Shown here: positions 11,118 through 21,117 of the stretch, piece after piece
Layout of the letters: each line of letters begins with the position of its first letter
Position numbering within the stretch: the stretch's first letter is position 1
DNA from: Nilaparvata lugens
Taxonomy: Eukaryota > Arthropoda > Insecta > Hemiptera > Delphacidae
Reading direction: 5' to 3'
Assembly (NCBI RefSeq): GCF_014356525.2
Contig: NC_052504.1
Span: 63,108,086-63,172,085 of the forward strand
Length of the DNA: 64,000 bases
Made by a program: the position numbers and the translations under genes
The notes under the pieces: model-generated
Database searches by the model: none
What the model saw: the letters and a program-made list of their open reading frames with translations, nothing else
What the model was told of the DNA's origin: nothing

Positions 11118-11395
11118 GATGGAGGGATAGGGACCGCAGCCAACGGGCCACTGTGCCCTGGGAAGATGGAAGGATAGGGATGGCAGCCAACGGGCTGCTG
11201 TGCCCTGGGAGGATGGAAGGATAGGGATGGCAGCCAATGGGCTGTTGTGCCCTGAGAGGATGGAAGGATAGGGACGTCAGCCAATGGGCCGCTGTGCCCT
11301 GGGAGGATGGATGGATAGGGATGGCAGCCAATGGGCCGCTGTGCCCTGGGAAGATGGAAGGATAGGGACGGCAGCCAACAGGCCGCTGTACCAGG
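11118..11395 (-). repeat. Inverted minisatellite array (about six 47-bp units)
   Basis: Units GCCCTGGGAGGATGGAAGGA followed by TAGGGATGGCAGCCAA..GGGC, the reverse complement of the forward LTR units. It continues the array of 9895-10022 across the hAT insertion and abuts a forward-oriented LTR promoter segment at 11396. Confidence 0.85.
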
Positions 11396-11667
11396 AGAGG
11401 AGGACAGGGACGTTATCACAAAGTAAAATTGTGACGGAAGATATTGCTAAATAGTTAATAATATTACTGAAAGACGCTCGGCTATCAGTAAAGCTAGCCG
11501 ACCGCGGAGATAAGGAAGGTACCGATGGCGCACCATCTTCCGCGCATCGAGACGTTTTCCACCGCCTCTGGCGGCGGCACAACTCCGTCCCCTCCACTTT
11601 GGGGAGTATTTAAACGCCGGACGAGCCCCAAACCACAGCATTCTGCTCACAACCTTCCTGCTCCTGG
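11396..11667 (+). promoter_or_regulatory. LTR U3/promoter segment, forward copy 1
   Basis: Contains ATCACAAAGTAAAATTGTGAC near the LTR start, a G+C-richer block (GCGCACCATCTTCCGCG) and TATTTAAA at 11607-11614, followed by the leader into the 46-bp array. The same segment recurs at 14992-15268 with only a few differences, and in reverse orientation at 16420-16689 and 20160-20418. Its position just upstream of the array shows the minisatellite lies in the transcribed part of the LTR. Confidence 0.8.
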
Positions 11668-12497
11668 TACAGCGGCCCGTTGGCTGCCGTACGTCCCCGA
11701 CCTCCTGCCCTGGTACAGCGGCCCATTGGCTGCCGTACGTCCCCGACCTCCTGCCCTGGTACAGCGGCCCATTGGCTGCCGTACGTCCCCGACCTCCTGC
11801 CCTGGTACAGCGGCCCATTGGCTGCCGTACGTCCCCGACCTCCTGCCCTGGTACAGCGGCCCATTGGCTGCCGTACGTCCCCGACCTCCTGCCCTGGTAC
11901 AGCGGCCCATTGGCTGCCGTACGTCCCCGACCTCCTGCCCTGGTACAGCGGCCCATTGGCTGCCGTACGTCCCCGACCTCCTGCCCTGGTACAGCGGCCC
12001 ATTGGCTGCCGTACGTCCCCGACCTCCTGCCCTGGTACAGCGGCCCGTTGGCTGCCGTACGTCCCCGACCTCCTGCCCTGGTACAGCGGCCCATTGGCTG
12101 CCGTACGTCCCCGACCTCCTGCCCTGGTACAGCGGCCCATTGGCTGCCGTACGTCCCCGACCTCCTGCCCTGGTACAGCGGCCCGTTGGCTGCCGTACGT
12201 CCCCGACCTCCTGCCCTGGTACAGCGGCCCGTTGGCTGCCGTACGTCCCCGACCTCCTGCCCTGGTACAGCGGCCCATTGGCTGCCGTACGTCCCCGACC
12301 TCCTGCCCTGGTACAGCGGCCCATTGGCTGCCGTACGTCCCCGACCTCCTGCCCTGGTACAGCGGCCCATTGGCTGCCGTACGTCCCCGACCTCCTGCCC
12401 TGGTACAGCGGCCCATTGGCTGCCGTACGTCCCCGACCTCCTGCCCTGGTACAGCGGCCCATTGGCTGCCGTACGTCCCTAACCTTCCATCTCCCTA
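11668..12497 (+). repeat. Minisatellite array A: 18 units of 46 bp
   Basis: Units start TACAGCGGCCCATTGGCTGC and continue with CGTACGTCCCCGACCTCC. Starts at 11668 and 12450 are separated by exactly 17 x 46 bp. Nearly all variation is CCCATTGG against CCCGTTGG. Because 46 is not a multiple of three and the unit has no stop, all six frames are open for 236-355 codons; these are by-products, not genes. Confidence 0.95.
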
Positions 12498-14146
12498 GGG
12501 CACAGCGGACCGTTGTCTGCCGTCCCTGTCCTCCCATCTCCCTAGGGCACAGCGGACCGTTGTCTGCCGTCCCTGTCCTCCCATCTCCCTAGGGCACAGC
12601 GGACCGTTGTCTGCCGTCCCTGTCCTCCCATCTCCCTAGGGCACAGCGGACCGTTGTCTGCCGTCCCTGTCCTCCCATCTCCCTAGGGCACAGCGGACCG
12701 TTGTCTGCCGTCCCTGTCCTCCCATCTCCCTAGGGCACAGCGGACCGTTGTCTGCCGTCCCTGTCCTCCCATCTCCCTAGGGCACAGCGGACCGTTGTCT
12801 GCCGTCCCTGTCCTCCCATCTCCCTAGGGCACAGCGGACCGTTGTCTGCCGTCCCTGTCCTCCCATCTCCCTAGGGCACAGCGGACCGTTGTCTGCCGTC
12901 CCTGTCCTCCCATCTCCCTAGGGCACAGCGGACCGTTGTCTGCCGTCCCTGTCCTCCCATCTCCCTAGGGCACAGCGGACCGTTGTCTGCCGTCCCTGTC
13001 CTCCCATCTCCCTAGGGCACAGCGGACCGTTGTCTGCCGTCCCTGTCCTCCCATCTCCCTAGGGCACAGCGGACCGTTGTCTGCCGTCCCTGTCCTCCCA
13101 TCTCCCTAGGGCACAGCGGACCGTTGTCTGCCGTCCCTGTCCTCCCATCTCCCTAGGGCACAGCGGACCGTTGTCTGCCGTCCCTGTCCTCCCATCTCCC
13201 TAGGGCACAGCGGACCGTTGTCTGCCGTCCCTGTCCTCCCATCTCCCTAGGGCACAGCGGACCGTTGTCTGCCGTCCCTGTCCTCCCATCTCCCTAGGGC
13301 ACAGCGGACCGTTGTCTGCCGTCCCTGTCCTCCCATCTCCCTAGGGCACAGCGGACCGTTGTCTGCCGTCCCTGTCCTCCCATCTCCCTAGGGCACAGCG
13401 GACCGTTGTCTGCCGTCCCTGTCCTCCCATCTCCCTAGGGCACAGCGGACCGTTGTCTGCCGTCCCTGTCCTCCCATCTCCCTAGGGCACAGCGGACCGT
13501 TGTCTGCCGTCCCTGTCCTCCCATCTCCCTAGGGCACAGCGGACCGTTGTCTGCCGTCCCTGTCCTCCCATCTCCCTAGGGCACAGCGGACCGTTGTCTG
13601 CCGTCCCTGTCCTCCCATCTCCCTAGGGCACAGCGGACCGTTGTCTGCCGTCCCTGTCCTCCCATCTCCCTAGGGCACAGCGGACCGTTGTCTGCCGTCC
13701 CTGTCCTCCCATCTCCCTAGGGCACAGCGGACCGTTGTCTGCCGTCCCTGTCCTCCCATCTCCCTAGGGCACAGCGGACCGTTGTCTGCCGTCCCTGTCC
13801 TCCCATCTCCCTAGGGCACAGCGGACCGTTGTCTGCCGTCCCTGTCCTCCCATCTCCCTAGGGCACAGCGGACCGTTGTCTGCCGTCCCTGTCCTCCCAT
13901 CTCCCTAGGGCACAGCGGACCGTTGTCTGCCGTCCCTGTCCTCCCATCTCCCTAGGGCACAGCGGACCGTTGTCTGCCGTCCCTGTCCTCCCATCTCCCT
14001 AGGGCACAGCGGACCGTTGTCTGCCGTCCCTGTCCTCCCATCTCCCTAGGGCACAGCGGACCGTTGTCTGCCGTCCCTGTCCTCCCATCTCCCTAGGGCA
14101 CAGCGGACCGTTGTCTGCCGTCCCTGTCCTCCCATTTCCCCAGGGA
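12498..14146 (+). repeat. Minisatellite array B: 35 units of 47 bp
   Basis: Units start GGGCACAGCGGACCGTTGTC and continue TGCCGTCCCTGTCCTCCCAT. CACAGCGG starts run from 12501 to 14099 in exact 47-bp steps. The units are essentially identical, implying very recent homogenisation or expansion. It follows array A without a break and is clearly the same repeat lineage (shared ACAGCGG, TTG.CTGCCGT). Confidence 0.95.
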
Positions 14147-14956
14147 GAATGGAAGGATAGGGACAGCAGCCAACGGGACACTGTGCCCTGGGAGGATGGA
14201 AGGATAGGGATGGCAGCCAACTGGCAGCTGTGCCCTGAGAGTACGGAAGGATAGGGATGGCAGCCAATGGGCCGCTGTGCCCTGGGAGGATGGAAGGATA
14301 GGGATGGCAGCCAATGGGCTGTTGTGCCCTGAGAGGATGGAAGGATAGGGACGTCAGCCAATGGGCCGCTGTGCCCTGGGAAGATGGAAGGATAGGGATG
14401 GCAGCCAACGGGCTGCTGTGCCCTGGGAGGATGGAAGGATAGGGATGGCAGCCAATGGGCTGTTGTGCCCTGAGAGGATGGAAGGATAGGGACGTCAGCC
14501 AATGGGCCGCTGTGCCCTGGGAGGATGGATGGATAGGGATGGCAGCCAATGGGCCGCTGTGCCCTGGGAGAATGGAAGGATAGGGATGGCAGCCAAGGGG
14601 CCACTGTACCCTGGGAGGATGAAAGGATAGGGACGGCAGCCAACAGGGTGCTGTGCCCTGGGAGAATGGAAGGATAGGGACAGCAGCCAACGGGACACTG
14701 TGCCCTGGGAGGATGGAAGGATAGGGATGGCAGCCAACTGGCAGCTGTGCCCTGAGAGTATGGAAGGATAGGGATGGCAGCCAATGGGCCGCTGTGCCCT
14801 GGGAGGATGGAAGGATAGGGATGGCAGCAAACGGGCCTCTGTGCCCTGGGAGAATGGAAGGATAGGGACAGCAGCCAACGGGCCGCTGTGCCCTGGGAGA
14901 ATGGAAGGATAGGGACGGCAGCCAACAGGCTGCTGTGCCCTGTGAGGATGGGTGGA
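14147..14956 (-). repeat. Minisatellite array C: about 17 inverted, diverged 47-bp units
   Basis: The orientation flips at 14147: from here units read TGCCCTGGGAGGATGGAAGG on the plus strand, the complement of A/B-type units. Unit-to-unit divergence is much higher than in array B, so this part is older. Higher-order repetition is visible: blocks near 14150-14340 recur near 14660-14820. Confidence 0.9.
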
Positions 14957-14991
14957 AAGGGACGTACGGCAGCCAACAGGCCGCTGTACCA

Positions 14992-15268
14992 GGAGAGGAG
15001 GACAGGGACGTTATCACAAAGTAAAATTGTGACGGAAGATATTGCTAAATAGTTAATAATATTACTGAAAGACGCTCGGCTATCAGTAAAGCTAGCCGAC
15101 CGCGGAGATAAGGAAGGTACCGATGGCGCACCATCTTCCGCGCATCGAGACGTTTTCCACCGCCTCTGGCGGCGGCACAACTCCGTCCCCTCCACTTTGG
15201 GGGAGTATTTAAACGCCGGACGAGCCCCAAACCACAGCATTCTGCTCACAACCTTCCTGCTCCTGGTA
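14992..15268 (+). promoter_or_regulatory. LTR U3/promoter segment, forward copy 2
   Basis: Near-identical to 11396-11667, offset by 3598 bp, with TATTTAAA at 15206-15213. It shows that a roughly 3.6-kb block of promoter plus arrays has been duplicated in tandem. Confidence 0.8.
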
Positions 15269-16151
15269 CAGCGGCCCGTTGGCTGCCGTACGTCCCCGAC
15301 CTCCTGCCCTGGTACAGCGGCCCATTGGCTGCCGTACGTCCCTAACCTTCCATCTCCCTAGGGCACAGCGGACCGTTGTCTGCCGTCCCTGTCCTCCCAT
15401 TTCCCCAGGGCACAGCGGACCGTTGTCTGCCGTCCCTGTCCTCCCATTTCCCCGGGGCACAGCGGACCGTTGTCTGCCGTCCCTGACCTCCCAGCACCCT
15501 AGGGCACAGCGGACCGTTGTCTGCCATCCCTGTCCTCCCATCTACCTAGGGCACAGCGGACCGTTGTCTGCCGTCCCTGTCCTCCCATCTCCCTAGGGCA
15601 CAGCGGACCGTTGTCTGCCGTCCCTGTCCTCCCATTTCCCCAGGGCACAGCGGACCGTTGTCTGCCGTCCCTGACCTTCCATCCCCCAGGGCACAGCGGA
15701 CCGTTGTTTGCCGTCCCTGTCCTCCTATCTCCCTAGGGCACAGCGGACCGTTGTCTGCCGTCCCTGTCCTCCATTTCCCCAGGGCACAGCGGACCGTTGT
15801 CTGCCGTCCCTGACCTCCCATCTCCCTAGGGCACAGCGGACCGTTGTCTGCCGTCCCTGTCCTCCCATTTCCCCAGGGAACAGCGGACCGTTGTCTGCCG
15901 TCCCTGACCTCCCATTCCCCCAGGGCACAGCGGACCGTTGTCTGCCGTCCCTGTCCTCCCATCTCCCTAGGGCACAGCGGACCGTTGTCTGCCGTTCCTG
16001 TCCTCCCATTTCCCCAGGGCACAGCGGACCATTGTCTGCCGTCCCTGACCTCCCATTCCCCCAGGGCTGCCGTCCCTATCCTGTCTGTCCTTCCTTTTCC
16101 TACTTCACTGGAGCGGAACCGAGGCCGTAAGGCCGATACAAAATTACATCA
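15010..16151 (+). repeat. Forward LTR of the mdg1-like element (about 1.14 kb)
   Basis: Runs from the ATCACAAAG start to ...AAATTACATCA, followed three bases later by the primer site. The related reverse LTR at 19907-20418 is only about 510 bp. The difference is almost entirely minisatellite copy number. Confidence 0.7.
15269..16075 (+). repeat. Minisatellite arrays A (2 units) and B-variant (about 15 units)
   Basis: Two 46-bp units are followed by 45-47-bp B-type units with more sequence variation (CATTTCCCC, CATTCCCCC and CAGCACCCTA endings) than the homogeneous array at 12498-14146. The array ends in GGGCTGCCGTCCC and runs into the LTR end and leader. Confidence 0.9.
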
Positions 16152-16154
16152 AAG

Positions 16155-16172
16155 TGGTGTCATCAGAGAAGA
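16155..16172 (+). promoter_or_regulatory. Primer binding site
   Basis: TGGTGTCATCAGAGAAGA lies three bases past the LTR end. The TGGTGTCA start resembles the primer site of mdg1/412-type Gypsy elements. The minus-strand copy is at 19886-19903. Confidence 0.65.
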
Positions 16173-16205
16173 GAGCGACCTTCACGCCGTCAGAAGCACC
16201 AGGAG

Positions 16206-16345
16206 GTGCTGTTCACGCCAGCTGAAGCACAACGAAGAAGGAAGAGGAACTTCGACTTGCCTCCTTTCCCCGCCCACATTACGACTGAGCAAAGTCATCC
16301 AGGAGCAACACCTGGGTATCAATCACCCTCCTCTGAAGCTACTCA
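16206..16345 (+). pseudogene. Gag N-terminal fragment, mdg1-like element
   Basis: Encodes about 46 residues matching the N-terminus of the gag ORF at 18734-19852 (LTPAEAQRRRKRNF.LPPFP). The match ends at 16345, where a reverse-oriented LTR begins, so this is a head-to-head junction of two partial elements. Confidence 0.75.
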
Positions 16346-16346
16346 G

Positions 16347-16689
16347 GGTGTACGTGATAACGTATGGCAGCCAACAGGCTGCTGTACCAGGACAGGAGAT
16401 CAGGGACGTTTGGCAGCCAATGGGCCACTGTACAAGGACAGGAAGGTTGGGAGTGGAATACCGTGGTCTGGGGCTTGTCCGGCATTTATATAATCTCCCA
16501 AAGTAGAGGGGATAGAGTTGCACCGCCGCCAGAGGTGGTAAGAATCCTCTTGATGCGCGGAGGATGGTGCGCCATCAGTATCCTCCTTATCTCCACGGTC
16601 AGCTAGCTTGCTGATAGCCTAGCTTCTTTCAATAATATTAATTATTATTGAGCAATATTTTCCCGTCACAATTTTACTTTGTGACACCA
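16347..16689 (-). repeat. 3' LTR (partial) of the minus-strand mdg1-like element
   Basis: On the minus strand it starts TGGTGTCACAAAGTAAAA and carries TTATATAAA (16495-16503), then about two minisatellite units before the junction at 16346. A purine run (AAAGTAGGAGTG, minus strand) precedes it at 16690-16701. The matching 5' LTR is at 19907-20418. Confidence 0.75.
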
Positions 16690-16701
16690 CACTCCTACTT
16701 T

Positions 16702-17500
16702 GGGGGGGGGGGGGGTTGGAGCCCTCGATGGCATTACCTTAGAAGGCATGAGCCATCTAGGCATCACCTTGAACCTAGCGCCGCAGTGCAGGATGGTTTC
16801 TCACAGCTTGGCGTTGTTGTAATTTGAGATGGGTGTCTGGCTTGGAAGTGTTTCGGCCGCATTGCAGGAAGACTGTTAACAGTTGCCGGAAGATCAACAG
16901 CTGGTTTTTTTTTCATTATTTTTCGTGATAGGGAAGTTCTGATTGCAGATTCGTTCTCAGCGACCCCAAGTTTAGCCTGAAGGCTCAGAATGTCAACAAT
17001 ATTTTTAAATAATTAAAAATCATCATGAAAAGTCATTAATATGGTAGTACACCACATTTCTGGAAACTTTTTACTGGTGACGAGTTATTATTGACACACA
17101 AAAATAAAAATAGTCGTGAGAAAGAAAACTGCTGATGAACGCGAATAAGACCATCACTCCATTGTTCTATTGTCTCAGCTGCTTGGCTGAGTCTGGCTGG
17201 AGGGATCAAATAACTGACTGGATTGATCTCTCGTCTGTCCACCAGGCTGAACTATGCCGACCATTGCTGGGTGGGAGATGTTACTGTGGCCGCTTGCATT
17301 CCCACCAACTGCCATTACTTGCTGTCTCAGCGCCTAGTCCGAGTCAGACAAGCATCCAGCCTGCACTGTTGAGCTAGGTTGAGAGGTGTACACCTCTCAG
17401 GCATCACCTTTAGAGGTGTATGCCACTCAGGCATCACCTTTAAAGGTGTATGCCACTCGCTATGAGCATCATCTATACCTGGTCCACAGGTACATATTTA
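16702..17500. other. 3' internal region, no recognised gene
   Basis: Holds a poly-G run (about 16702-16715) and three short imperfect repeats of GGTGTATGCCACTCAGGCATCACCT type at 17385-17460, with a related GGCATCACCTT near 16769. Short ORFs here have no recognisable motif. By position it replaces the missing pol of the mdg1-like element. Confidence 0.5.
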
Positions 17501-17502
17501 CA

Positions 17503-18276
17503 TCATCCATCCGGTAACCGGACTTTTATACGTGGTCGACCTGCTTGTCTGTACTTGCCTGGTGTTGTGTTGCAGTGGCACAGCACTGGATCCATATTTT
17601 TAGAAGGGCCTGGTCTGGGATCCTGTGGGACTATCTCTTTGACAGTCAAAGGGTGTTTTAACTTTTCCACCTCCATGTCAGTCAATGGTGGCATTGAATC
17701 TTTCTTTACCACCTCCCTGTTTTTTGGGCGTGGCGGGAGTGTTGTATTGTCTTCACAGAATGATTTCCTACCTTGGGTTAACCTCTTTGTGTTGACCGTG
17801 ATGCTAACATCTGACTTGCCATAAGATGGTATTTGTTCCATCCTAACTTCCACAACTTTCTCGGAGTTCGAAGTCTTTGTTCTGACAGTTGGAGCATAAA
17901 TCGTGGCCTGTCGTTCAGAGTTGTTCATTCCATCACAGTGATCAACTATGTCATCCCAGGATGCTTGTCTTGGAATATATGACAACTCTGCCTTTCTATC
18001 AATCAAGGCATTGGGTTCGACCCTGTTCAAACCAACCTGCTTGAACATCCTTCTGTTGCGACTCTTCTTGTCCGGAGATTTGGAGTCTACAGCCGCTATT
18101 GTTGGGACTGATGTTGTCTTAGTCTTCAATAAGAGCAATCGTGACATAATTCGCTGACTTGAAGGATTCAATTGGGGAGGATCCCACTCCACATCTCTTG
18201 TGAATGTGTGAATATTCACTTTGTTTTCACGCATAAATTCCATGCCTAATAGCAACTCTTGTCCAAATACTTCCAT
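17503..18276 (-). pseudogene. Protease C-terminus and spacer of mdg1-like pol, truncated
   Basis: A 257-codon frame. Its first residues include LLLGMEFMRENKVNI, the conserved C-terminal ILG.DFL block of retropepsins. The rest is basic and proline-rich with no domain and ends before any reverse transcriptase motif. The catalytic part lies upstream in other frames, so the frame is a remnant of a broken pol. A conventional ATG at 18276 opens it, but that is unlikely to be a real initiation site. Confidence 0.6.
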
Positions 18277-18279
18277 TAA

Positions 18280-18733
18280 AGTGGAACTGTGATTTGTTCT
18301 ATAGTTACATTAGTTGTCAGCTTCCCATTTAATGGTGTAGATCATCCATCAGCTAATATCGTGTTATGATGAGTTGGTACCTTCTTTGTCATCCCTATTT
18401 TTTGGAGAACTTCATGAACCTCATTACTCATAATTAGCTTCAGCGCCAGTATCTAGCAATGCCTGACACTTTTTACCACCAATTGTCACGGTAATGAATA
18501 GTCTGTTGTCCCTTGATGACTCTCCAATCACAGGAATCCTGTGTGCTGTTCGCATCACGGTTGTCTTGTTGTCTTATTCTCCTTCTGCACATCACAGACA
18601 CATTTCAGTGCCCTCTTTCTGTGCCTTTTACATGGCGGGATATCGGGACAGTGTGACCTCCAGTGCCCCAGTCTCTTGTATTGCCAACACACGATTTCAG
18701 ACTCACTAAGAGATGGTCTGTTACTAGTAGGGG
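18280..18733 (-). pseudogene. Zinc knuckle and protease active-site remnants (frameshifted)
   Basis: Minus-strand translation gives CWQYKRLGHWRSHC near 18680-18708, a CCHC zinc knuckle whose second Cys is Tyr, and LLDTGAEAN near 18440-18460, the retropepsin active site. Stops and frame changes separate these from gag and from the downstream ORF. They link the gag at 18734 to the protease tail at 18276 as one decayed element. Confidence 0.7.
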
Positions 18734-19852
18734 TTATAACTGTCTCAACCTTGAGCCTTGTAATCTTTTTTGTTTGTCCTCAGTCATGTGAACTCTCGGA
18801 TTCTGTCTATTCTGTTTCTCCTCTGCTTTGATTTGTTCATACTCCCTTGCGAATTTTTCCAATTTGTTGATACTATGAAAATCTGATTGCCAAATATACA
18901 ATTCATACCATGGGAGGAGATTCTTATACACTCTCTGAATTTTTTTTTCGTCTGTGAAACCTCCTTGATGCCTCATGAGTGTCAGTACATCTTCAAGAAA
19001 TTCGTCAAACAACTCTCCTTCCTTTTGCTTCCTCGTCTGGATTAGATTCTCGAGGTCCTCCTCATAGGTAAGTGGATAGTAGCATGATCTGAAATCTGTC
19101 ACAAAAATTTCCCACAATTTCCACTGGTCACGACAATTACGCATCCATAGGGTAGCTTTACCAACTAGTAATTCAGGAAGGGCAACTAGTAGTTGGTTGC
19201 CAGTAAGCCCATAGGCTTGTTGTAGTTTGTCTAGCCATTCTAGGAAGCTGGGAGCATCTGATTGGCCATCAAATGACAGTCTCCAGTTTCTTACTTTGTC
19301 ACATACCGCCCCTGGGTCCATGAGGATGTTTGTGTGAATATTGGTTCTAGCTTCAGCATGGGTACTTGTTGCCGAGTGTTCAATTTCCCCACTGCCTCTG
19401 CTCATTATACCAGGATTGCGTACTGCCATCTTCTTATGTTGTTCCACTAACAACTTTCTCAGCTCGGCATGTGTTTCAGATGACACTATGCCCCAATATT
19501 GTAGAAGATTGAATGCTTCATCCTTTTTCAAACTGTAGATCCAGGAAAATCTGGGGTCGGCTATCACCTCGGGGTTCATGTCCTCAACCAACTGACCCTC
19601 TATCAGCTCCTGGTGTTGAGCATCTAAATCAGCCTCGCCCAGTTCACTCATGATGATTCTTACTTCGTTGCCTAATGCCCCAAGTGCGGGTGCCAATCTA
19701 TCACGTACACCCTGAGTAGCCTCAGAGGTGGGTGATTGATACCGAGGTGTTGCTCCTGGTCGACTCAGCTCAGTCATAATGTGGGCGGGGAAAGGAGGCA
19801 AGTTAAAGTTCCTCTTCTTCCTTCTTTGTGCCTTAGCTGGTGTGGACAGCAC
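18734..19852 (-). CDS. gag: Gag polyprotein of mdg1-like Gypsy element
   Basis: The frame is 372 codons. The central-to-C-terminal part (about 190-320) has the retrotransposon Gag pattern: WRLSFDG, FLEWLDKLQ..YG, a W.NCRDQW block and FRSCYYPL followed by ETLIQ-like R.Q..GE..DEF. The N-terminus is basic (KAQRRKKRNF). The frame opens with GTG at 19852; the first in-frame ATG is at residue 26, so the true start is uncertain. It should assemble virus-like particles in the cytoplasm. The zinc knuckle lies downstream in a broken frame, so this gag is C-terminally truncated. Confidence 0.8.
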   Translation of the reverse strand: MLSTPAKAQRRKKRNFNLPPFPAHIMTELSRPGATPRYQSPTSEATQGVRDRLAPALGALGNEVRIIMSELGEADLDAQHQELIEGQLVEDMNPEVIADPRFSWIYSLKKDEAFNLLQYWGIVSSETHAELRKLLVEQHKKMAVRNPGIMSRGSGEIEHSATSTHAEARTNIHTNILMDPGAVCDKVRNWRLSFDGQSDAPSFLEWLDKLQQAYGLTGNQLLVALPELLVGKATLWMRNCRDQWKLWEIFVTDFRSCYYPLTYEEDLENLIQTRKQKEGELFDEFLEDVLTLMRHQGGFTDEKKIQRVYKNLLPWYELYIWQSDFHSINKLEKFAREYEQIKAEEKQNRQNPRVHMTEDKQKRLQGSRLRQL

Positions 19853-19885
19853 TTCCTGGTGCTTCTGATGGCATGAAGATCGCTC

Positions 19886-19903
19886 TCTACTCTTATGACA
19901 CCA
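19886..19903 (-). promoter_or_regulatory. Primer binding site
   Basis: Minus-strand TGGTGTCATAAGAGTAGA three bases from the LTR end at 19907, matching the forward copy at 16155. Confidence 0.65.
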
Positions 19904-19906
19904 CTT

Positions 19907-20418
19907 TGAGGTAATTTTGTATTGGCCTTACGGCCTCGGTTCTGCTCCAGTACAGTAGGAAGAGGAAGGATAGACAGGAGGGATGGCAGCAAACGGGCCG
20001 CTGTGCCCTGGGAGGATGGAAGGATAGGGACGGCAGCCAATGGGCCACTGTGTCCTTGGAGAATGGAAGGATAGGGACAATGGGCCACTGGACCAGTGGC
20101 CAATGGGCCACTGTACAAGGACAGGAGGTCAGGGATGTACGGCAGCCAACGGGCCACTGTACAAGGACAGGAAGGTTGGGAGTGGAATGCTGTGATCTTG
20201 GGCTCATCTGGCGTTTATATAATCTCCCAAAGTAGAGGGGATAGAGTTGCGCCGCCGCCAGAGGTGGTAAGAGTCCTCTCAATGCGCAGAAGATGGTGCA
20301 CCATTGGTGCCCTCCTTATCTCCGTGGTCAGCTAGCTTGCTGATAGCTGAGCATCTTTCAATAATATTAATTATTATTTAGCAATATTTTCCCGTTACAA
20401 TTTTACTTTATGACACCA
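19907..20418 (-). repeat. 5' LTR of the minus-strand mdg1-like element (about 510 bp)
   Basis: On the minus strand it starts TGGTGTCATAAAGTAAAA, carries TTATATAAA at 20214-20223 and about four minisatellite-type units at 19985-20160, and ends in ...AATTACCTCA. Shares its start with the partial LTR at 16689. Confidence 0.8.
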
Positions 20419-21110
20419 GTATCAATATTCTCACCTCCCAAAAACCTAATTTAATAGGTGATTAAAAATAAACAAATGAACTAAATAACACTGGAGAAAT
20501 TATAACATTTTTGATTGTAAAAATTTAATTTCCATCAGATAGAAAGATTATCAGGGAACTGGATGAATTATATCATATGGAATACAAATTCAAATGTGAA
20601 CTGAGTTTGTTAAAACAAGTGACATCAGGTACTTGGGGATGAGAATACTGCGTGAGCTCTACTGTTCACAGAACTACTAGTAAAAATCAGATTATAGAAT
20701 ATTATTCTTTATAAATCAGCTGTCTAGTGCACTATACTACTACCCATTCAAAAACATCAAACATCTTGAAAATTTATCTTTTCATCAACGTTAGTAGACA
20801 GTTGACTATAATACTACCAGTTCAAAAACATCGAACATCTTGAAAATGTATCTTATTTCCATCAACGTTGTAGACAGTTGCAGCCAGACCTGATAACAAC
20901 ACTCACACTCACATTCCGGGATGACACGTCATGGTACAATAGGACAGAAAGCTCTATGTTTATTTAGGATTTTTCTTGGACAATTTAAATTGATAAATTA
21001 TTTATTAATTTTTGAGAAATTATAACAACAGGTCAATGTAGCTTACTGAGTGTGAGGTCTACTGTTCACAGAACTACTAGTAAAGAAAGCAATTTCTGTA
21101 TATATTGTTT
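20419..21110. other. AT-rich spacer with local duplications
   Basis: Contains a tandem duplication of about 70 bp (around 20741-20810 and 20811-20880, shared CATCTTGAAAAT and TCATCAACGTT) and a 33-bp direct repeat CTACTGTTCACAGAACTACT at 20660 and 21060. No gene seen. Confidence 0.65.
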
Positions 21111-21117
21111 TTAACAG

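Larger units (their letters stand above)
16347..20418 (-). mobile_element. Deleted Gypsy/mdg1-like LTR retroelement
   Basis: Order on the minus strand: 5' LTR (20418-19907), primer site, gag (to 18734), zinc-knuckle and protease remnants (about 18730-18280), a protease/spacer ORF (18276-17503), about 800 bp without recognisable domains, then the 3' LTR. Reverse transcriptase, RNase H and integrase are absent, so the copy cannot be autonomous. The minus-strand LTRs carry only 2-4 minisatellite units, which is probably the ancestral state of the arrays at 11.1-16.1 kb. Confidence 0.8.

Noticed and set aside
11447..12592. Long open frames (236-355 codons) on both strands over the minisatellite
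   Set aside because: The 46/47-bp unit has no stop codon and its length is not a multiple of three, so every frame stays open automatically. Products are pure repeats with no domain.
11118..16080. CRISPR array
   Set aside because: Regular 46/47-bp spacing was considered, but there are no unique spacers: the whole unit repeats. The setting is an insect retroelement.
13999..16130. Long frames (up to 416 codons) across the second array and LTR
   Set aside because: They run through LTR promoter, inverted and forward repeat units; same artefact of a stop-free repeat unit.
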